Assembly (NCBI RefSeq): GCF_020194175.1
Contig: NZ_JADYVX010000034.1
Coordinates: 19,189 to 83,188, forward strand
From: Bradyrhizobium sp. BRP22
Lineage (GTDB): Bacteria > Pseudomonadota > Alphaproteobacteria > Rhizobiales > Xanthobacteraceae
DNA: 64,000 nucleotides
Reading direction: 5' to 3'
Under the pieces are notes generated by a model. That model made no database searches and was not told the origin of the DNA. It saw nothing but the letters and a program-made list of their open reading frames with translations. The position numbers and the translations under genes are program-made. Positions 59,901 to 64,000 of the stretch are shown in pieces. How positions within the stretch are numbered: position 1 is the stretch's first letter; each line of letters starts with the position of its first letter.

Positions 59901-62623
59901 CCTTCGACATCAACGGCAAGACATTCTCGGAAACGCCCCGGGCCGGACAGTGCCTGCGCACATTCCTGCGCGACCTCGGACATTTCGGCGTCAAGAAAGG
60001 CTGCGACGCCGGCGATTGCGGCGCCTGCACCGTGCTGCTCGACGGGGAGCCGGTGCATAGCTGTCTGATCCCGGCGTTCCGCGCCGACGGGCATGCCGTC
60101 ACCACCATCGAGGGTTTTGCGACTGACGGCGGCATCCATCCGCTGCAGCAAGCCTTCCTCGATGCGCAGGGATTCCAGTGCGGGTTCTGCACCGCCGGCA
60201 TGATCCTGACCTGTGCATCGCTGAACCAGGCGCAGCGCCAGGAACTCGGCGTCTCGCTGAAAGGCAATATCTGCCGCTGCACCGGCTATCGCTCCATCAA
60301 GGACGCGCTCGATGGCAAGAGCAATGTCGAGGAGGCCGACGCCGGCACCGCCTTCGGCCGCAGCCTGCCCGCTCCGGCCGGCCCGCTCGTGGTGCGCGGA
60401 GCGGCGCGTTACACCTTCGATACCAAGATCGAAGGCATGCTGCACGTGAAGCTGCTGCGCTCGCCGCATCCACACGCCAAGATCGTCTCGATCGACAAGA
60501 CCGCGGCGCTCGCGGTACCCGGCGTGCATGCGGTGCTGACCCATGAAGACGCGCCAAAGCTTCTGTTCTCGACCGCGCGGCATGAGAAGGACTGGATGGA
60601 CCCCGAGGACACGCGCGTCCTCGATGACGTCGTCCGCTTCATCGGCCAGAAGGTCGCCGCCGTCGTGGCGGAGACCGAAGCCGCGGCGGAAGAAGGCTGC
60701 CGCCGGCTCAAGGTCGACTACGAGCTATTGCCCGCGGTGTTCGACCCGGCGGAGGCGATCGCGCCCGGCGCGCCGGTCCTGCATGGGGACAAGACGGTCG
60801 AACGTCGCATCACCAATCCCGCGCGCAATCTCGTGGCGGAGACGCATGGCGAATATGGCGACGTCGCCAAAGGACTGACGGAGGCCGCCGTCACCTATGA
60901 GGGAACGTTCACGACCCAGCGCATTCAGCATGCGGCGCTGGAGACCCATGGCGGGCTCGCCTGGATCGACGCCGACGGCATCCTCAATGTCCGCTCCAGC
61001 ACACAGGTGCCATTCCTGGCCCGGCGCGGGCTGTCGCAGATCTTCGACCTGCCGCCCGACAGGATCAGGGTGTTCTGCGAACGGGTCGGCGGCGGCTTCG
61101 GCGGCAAGCAGGAGATGTTCGTCGAGGACATTCTTGCCCTGGCCGCGCTCAGGACCGGACGCCCGGTCAAGCTCGAATTCACCCGCGAGGAGCAGTTCAT
61201 CGGCACTTCGACGCGGCATCCGATGCGCGTCAAGGTGAAGGCCGGCGCCGACAAGGACGGCAAGCTGACCGCGCTGCAGCTCGACGTGCTCTCCAACACC
61301 GGCGCCTACGGCAACCATGCCGGCCCGGTGCTGTTTCATGCAGTGGCGGAGTCGCTCAGCGTCTACAACTGCCCAAACAAGAAGGTCGACGCGGCCGTCG
61401 CCTACACCAACACGCTGCCGGCCGGCGCCTTCCGCGGCTACGGCCTGCCGCAAAGCCTGTTCGCCGTGGAAGCGGCGATCGACGATCTCGCAAGACAGCT
61501 CGGCATCAGCCCGTTCGACTTCCGCCGCCGCAACGTCGTGAAACCGGGCGATCCCATGCTGTCGCCGCCGCCTTCCGACTATCACGACGTGCTCTATGGT
61601 TCGTATGGCCTCGATCAGTGCCTCGACCTGGTCGAGCGGGCGATGGCCGAGGAATCGCCGCGGCATGAACTGTCGCCGGAGTGGCTGGTCGGCGACGGCA
61701 TGGCGCTGACGATGATCGACACCGTGCCACCGGCCGGGCATCTCTCCGATTCCAAAATCGCGCTGCGCGAGGATGGCGGCTTCGATCTGACGGTCGGCAC
61801 CGCCGAATTCGGCAACGGCACCAGCACGGTGCATCGCCAGATCGCGGCGAGCGCGCTGGCGACGACGGTCGATCGCATCGTCCTGAAGCAGTCCGACACT
61901 GCCAACGGCGGCCACGATACCGGCGCCTATGGCAGCGCCGGCATCTTCGTTGCCGGACGCGCGACGCAGCACGCGGCGGAAAATCTCGCCGCCGCGATCA
62001 AGGCATTTGCGGCCGAGATAGCCGAGAGCGACGCCGGCGCATGCACGCTGGACAATGAAGCTGTCGTCTGCGGCAGGCAGCGCCTGTCTTTCGCCGAGTT
62101 GGCGAAGGCGGCGGACGCGCGTGGCCGCGTGCTGGAGGCCAGCGGCAGCGCGCATGGCACACCGCGCTCGGTGGCCTTCAACGTGCAGGGTTTTCGCGTC
62201 GCCGTGAACAAGGGCACCGGCGAAGTCAGGATACTGAAGAGCGTGCAGGCGGCCGATGCCGGCCGCGTCGCCAACCCCATGCAATGCCGCGGGCAGATCG
62301 AAGGCGGCGTCGCGCAATCGCTGGGCGCGGCGCTCTACGAGGAACTCGTCATCGACGACGGCGGGCGGGTGATCAATCCGCGGTTCCGCGACTATCACCT
62401 GCCCTCCTATGCCGACGTGCCGCGCACGGAGGTATTCTTCGCGGAGACGTCCGATGCCGTAGGCCCGATGGGCGCGAAGTCGATGAGCGAGAGCCCGTAC
62501 AATCCGGTCGCCGCCGCGCTCGGTAACGCCATCGCCAACGCCACCGGCATCCGTTTCACCACAATGCCGTTCAAGCCCGACCGCCTGTTCCCCGCGCTGC
62601 ACGAGAAGTATGGCGGTGCGTAG
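59897..62623 (+). CDS. Xanthine-dehydrogenase-type hydroxylase, fused [2Fe-2S] and molybdopterin subunit
   Basis: This 908-residue protein combines the two-cluster iron-sulfur domain (residues 1-~150; GCDAGDCGACTV with downstream Cys, then QCGFCTAGM and CRCTGY) with the Moco domain (~160-908). Moco-side blocks are QHAALETHGGLAWIDADG, GGGFGGKQE, AGAFRGYGLPQ and GAKSMSESPYNPVAAALG. The usual catalytic Glu of GEPP-type ends is expected at the Glu in SMSESP. Fe-S and Mo parts are fused while FAD is separate, an unusual arrangement. No XdhC maturation gene is in the window. Likely substrate is a purine, since urate oxidase and 8-oxoguanine deaminase flank it. Confidence 0.88.
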   Translation: MTFDINGKTFSETPRAGQCLRTFLRDLGHFGVKKGCDAGDCGACTVLLDGEPVHSCLIPAFRADGHAVTTIEGFATDGGIHPLQQAFLDAQGFQCGFCTAGMILTCASLNQAQRQELGVSLKGNICRCTGYRSIKDALDGKSNVEEADAGTAFGRSLPAPAGPLVVRGAARYTFDTKIEGMLHVKLLRSPHPHAKIVSIDKTAALAVPGVHAVLTHEDAPKLLFSTARHEKDWMDPEDTRVLDDVVRFIGQKVAAVVAETEAAAEEGCRRLKVDYELLPAVFDPAEAIAPGAPVLHGDKTVERRITNPARNLVAETHGEYGDVAKGLTEAAVTYEGTFTTQRIQHAALETHGGLAWIDADGILNVRSSTQVPFLARRGLSQIFDLPPDRIRVFCERVGGGFGGKQEMFVEDILALAALRTGRPVKLEFTREEQFIGTSTRHPMRVKVKAGADKDGKLTALQLDVLSNTGAYGNHAGPVLFHAVAESLSVYNCPNKKVDAAVAYTNTLPAGAFRGYGLPQSLFAVEAAIDDLARQLGISPFDFRRRNVVKPGDPMLSPPPSDYHDVLYGSYGLDQCLDLVERAMAEESPRHELSPEWLVGDGMALTMIDTVPPAGHLSDSKIALREDGGFDLTVGTAEFGNGTSTVHRQIAASALATTVDRIVLKQSDTANGGHDTGAYGSAGIFVAGRATQHAAENLAAAIKAFAAEIAESDAGACTLDNEAVVCGRQRLSFAELAKAADARGRVLEASGSAHGTPRSVAFNVQGFRVAVNKGTGEVRILKSVQAADAGRVANPMQCRGQIEGGVAQSLGAALYEELVIDDGGRVINPRFRDYHLPSYADVPRTEVFFAETSDAVGPMGAKSMSESPYNPVAAALGNAIANATGIRFTTMPFKPDRLFPALHEKYGGA

Positions 62624-62736
62624 GGTCGGCAAAGCGAAGCGTGCCCACCATCACGAGCCGAATGCGCGATGGTGGGCACGCTTCCACCATCGCCAGTGGA
62701 TAGGTCACGGCGCGTGAGTCGCTTTGCCCACCCTAC
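62620..62736. repeat. Palindromic element with an inner hairpin
   Basis: Ends GTAGGG and CCCTAC are set around a perfect 13-bp inner pair (CGTGCCCACCATC 62640-62652 with GATGGTGGGCACG 62668-62680). The left end overlaps the stop codon of the preceding gene. It resembles the GTAGGATGGG element at 42609. Confidence 0.8.
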
Positions 62737-62738
62737 GC

Positions 62739-62822
62739 CGTCATTGCGAGGAGCGAAGCGACGAAGCAATCCATGTCTCAACAAGCGGAGGGGTGGATTG
62801 CTTCGCTTCGCTCGCAATGACG
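62739..62822. repeat. REP-like palindrome, copy C
   Basis: The left arm starting CGTCATTGCGAGGAGCG (62739) and the right arm ending GCTCGCAATGACG (62822) are imperfectly paired. It stands back-to-back with the element at 62620-62736, only two bases apart, between convergent genes. Confidence 0.82.
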
Positions 62823-62831
62823 AGGAGAGCC

Positions 62832-63674
62832 CTACCCCCGCCCCACCGTGCACTCGATCTGGCCGTGCGGCTCGTCGGTCGGCAGGAACACCTGGTTGTT
62901 GTTGTCGAGCCCGAAGGCGGAGAGATTCATCGGGATGAAATGCATGTTCGGGCAGGCCATGCTGATCTCGGAAATCTCCGGTACTGCAGCGAGCGCAGCC
63001 TCGCCCATCCGATAAAGGCTGTCCTGCACGCTCCAGCTATAGGTGGTCGCGAACACTTCGAGGAGCGTGTCGAGGATCTTTGCGTTCGCGGCCGGATAGC
63101 TCGCGGGCTTGCCCGACCATGTCCACGACGCCACCATGCTGGTCGCACAGATGCGGTCATGGGTCTCGGCAAGCGTGGTGTAGGGGTCCTTGACGTAGTT
63201 CTCCCAGCCTGACTCGGTCGACTTCATGAAGGCAAATCCGTCGACGCCCGAAGCGAGCGCCGTTGGTCCGCCCCTGACGGCGGTGAGTTCGACGGTCGGC
63301 TTGCCATTGCCGTCGAGCACGAAGCTGTGCGGATGCGGCTTGCCGCCGAAGCTCAACCTGTCCCATTTGGTCTCGTGCGACGTGATGGAGACCGATGACA
63401 CCTGCGGATAGGTGTCGAAATATTTCTGCGCCAACACCTGGCAGAACTCTTCCGGCGAAAGCCCGGTGTTCTCGCGGGCGACCACGTTGACGACGTTCTT
63501 GATGGTGTCGGTCGACACCGTGTTGGAATTGTCCGCATCAGTATAGGTGCGGGCGAAATCGCCTTCGAGCATCGCCTTGATGTTGAGCTGGCTGACCTCG
63601 TGCCTGTCGCCATCGCGATGAATGCGCATCACGCGGACGCGGCCCTTGCCGTAGCGGTTCTTGATCAGCGGCAC
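62832..63674 (-). CDS. pucL: Factor-independent urate hydroxylase (urate oxidase)
   Basis: This 280-residue cofactor-free T-fold enzyme oxidises urate to 5-hydroxyisourate with O2. Urate oxidase signatures are the catalytic-Thr block YTDADNSNTVSTDTIKN, the middle DGFAFMKSTESGW...TLAETHDRICATS, and the C-terminal PNMHFIPMNLSAFGLDNNN followed by VFLPTDEPHGQIE. Length matches the family. It is convergent with the XDH-type gene and completes the purine route 8-oxoguanine/xanthine to urate to hydroxyisourate. Hydroxyisourate hydrolase, OHCU decarboxylase and allantoinase are not in the window. Confidence 0.95.
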   Translation of the reverse strand: MPLIKNRYGKGRVRVMRIHRDGDRHEVSQLNIKAMLEGDFARTYTDADNSNTVSTDTIKNVVNVVARENTGLSPEEFCQVLAQKYFDTYPQVSSVSITSHETKWDRLSFGGKPHPHSFVLDGNGKPTVELTAVRGGPTALASGVDGFAFMKSTESGWENYVKDPYTTLAETHDRICATSMVASWTWSGKPASYPAANAKILDTLLEVFATTYSWSVQDSLYRMGEAALAAVPEISEISMACPNMHFIPMNLSAFGLDNNNQVFLPTDEPHGQIECTVGRG

Positions 63675-64000
63675 GTGAAAGCCTCCCGTTCAGCCGGTAA
63701 ATTCAGACCGAGCATTGCGCCCGGCTCGATCAATAATGAGCAACGTTTATGCCAGCGGGCAAGCTTCAGGTACGGCAAAGTGAGCCGGTGTGACCTGCCA
63801 CCGCTGCCACAATCTTGGCCATTACTGCTGTGGCTTTCAGCAGCGGAGACGCCGGTGCCGCCGCGCGTTTCGGCCCTCATCCTGAGAGCCTGACTCAAAA
63901 AAGCGTAAGACGTCTTCAAGGTCTGGCCAGGCGGCGAATTAGGAGCCTCAGATGGGCGATGAGCAGCCATGCGAGCTCAGTGGCAGCAGAGCCTTCGAAG
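63675..64000. other. Right-hand end, no supported gene
   Basis: The 326 bp after the urate oxidase start contain no family-matching frame. The minus-strand frame at 63665-63970 overlaps the promoter side and is not credible. The last ~80 bases, read on the minus strand, give a short peptide (LLIAHLRLLIRRLARP) that could be the end of a gene lying beyond the window; too short to call. Confidence 0.4.

Noticed and set aside
60725..62632. A 635-codon open frame opposite the XDH-type gene
   Set aside because: It is a high-GC shadow of the real gene (third-position GC opens the opposite frame), with Arg/Asp-rich low-complexity text and no family motif.
63665..63970. A minus-strand 101-codon frame upstream of urate oxidase
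   Set aside because: Low-complexity composition, no family similarity, and it overlaps the urate oxidase start region and probable promoter.

Overview
This is a gene-dense, high-GC window with no rRNA, tRNA, CRISPR array, prophage or intact insertion sequence that I could see. The codon usage, the many ABC importers, the short GTGA/ATGA gene overlaps, and the dispersed GC-rich palindromes (for example the CATTGCGAGC...GCTCGCAATG pair) suggest a Rhizobiales alphaproteobacterium, most likely Bradyrhizobium or a close relative. That assignment is an inference from protein and repeat style, not from a marker gene.

Layout. (1) 0-6.4 kb: a NitT/TauT-type ABC importer with an amidohydrolase cut by the window edge, divergent from a GntR regulator, a cytosine-deaminase-like amidohydrolase and an enolase-superfamily enzyme. 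(2) 6.5-13.7 kb: an orphan Liv-type binding protein and an operon of a CmcJ/NvfI-like oxygenase, an MFS carrier and the two hydantoinase/oxoprolinase subunits. (3) 14.1-21.7 kb: an organosulfur cluster with three NMT1/SsuA-type binding proteins, an SsuD-like monooxygenase, an SfnB-like flavoprotein, and one permease and one ATPase. (4) 22-30 kb: HU, a Dpp/Opp-type ABC importer with a double ATPase, an amine/amino-acid oxidase and a VOC protein. (5) 30.1-33.2 kb: a sugar-type importer without an ATPase gene. (6) 33.3-37.4 kb: an NCS2 nucleobase permease with an isochorismatase-family amidase, and a YeiH transporter.

(7) 37.6-50.2 kb is the most interesting part. A GntR gene is followed by an orphan BMP-type binding protein and lies divergent from a tiny ribbon-helix-helix-like protein fused by overlap to a DUF1989 protein, a flavin reductase and a formamidase. 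Next come an M20 allantoate/N-carbamoyl amidohydrolase and a complete BMP-type (nucleoside-like) ABC importer, which carries a biuret-hydrolase-like cysteine hydrolase and a CDA-fold deaminase inside the operon. Together these look like uptake and stepwise deamination of nitrogen-rich ureido, guanidino or nucleobase compounds. (8) 50.2-56.7 kb: a Tsx-like outer-membrane barrel and a second complete BMP-type importer. (9) 57.6-63.7 kb: 8-oxoguanine deaminase, a two-gene xanthine-dehydrogenase-type hydroxylase and cofactor-free urate oxidase, i.e. purine oxidation through urate.

Taken as a whole, the window is a nitrogen- and sulfur-scavenging region. Purines or ureides enter by BMP-type and NCS2 carriers, are deaminated or oxidised to urate and 5-hydroxyisourate, and small N-compounds (biuret-like, formamide, allantoate-like) are hydrolysed to ammonia. 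Hydroxyisourate hydrolase, OHCU decarboxylase, allantoinase and allophanate hydrolase are not in the window. Substrate assignments are inferences from family and neighbourhood. All active-site comparisons rest on remembered reference proteins, not on computed alignments.
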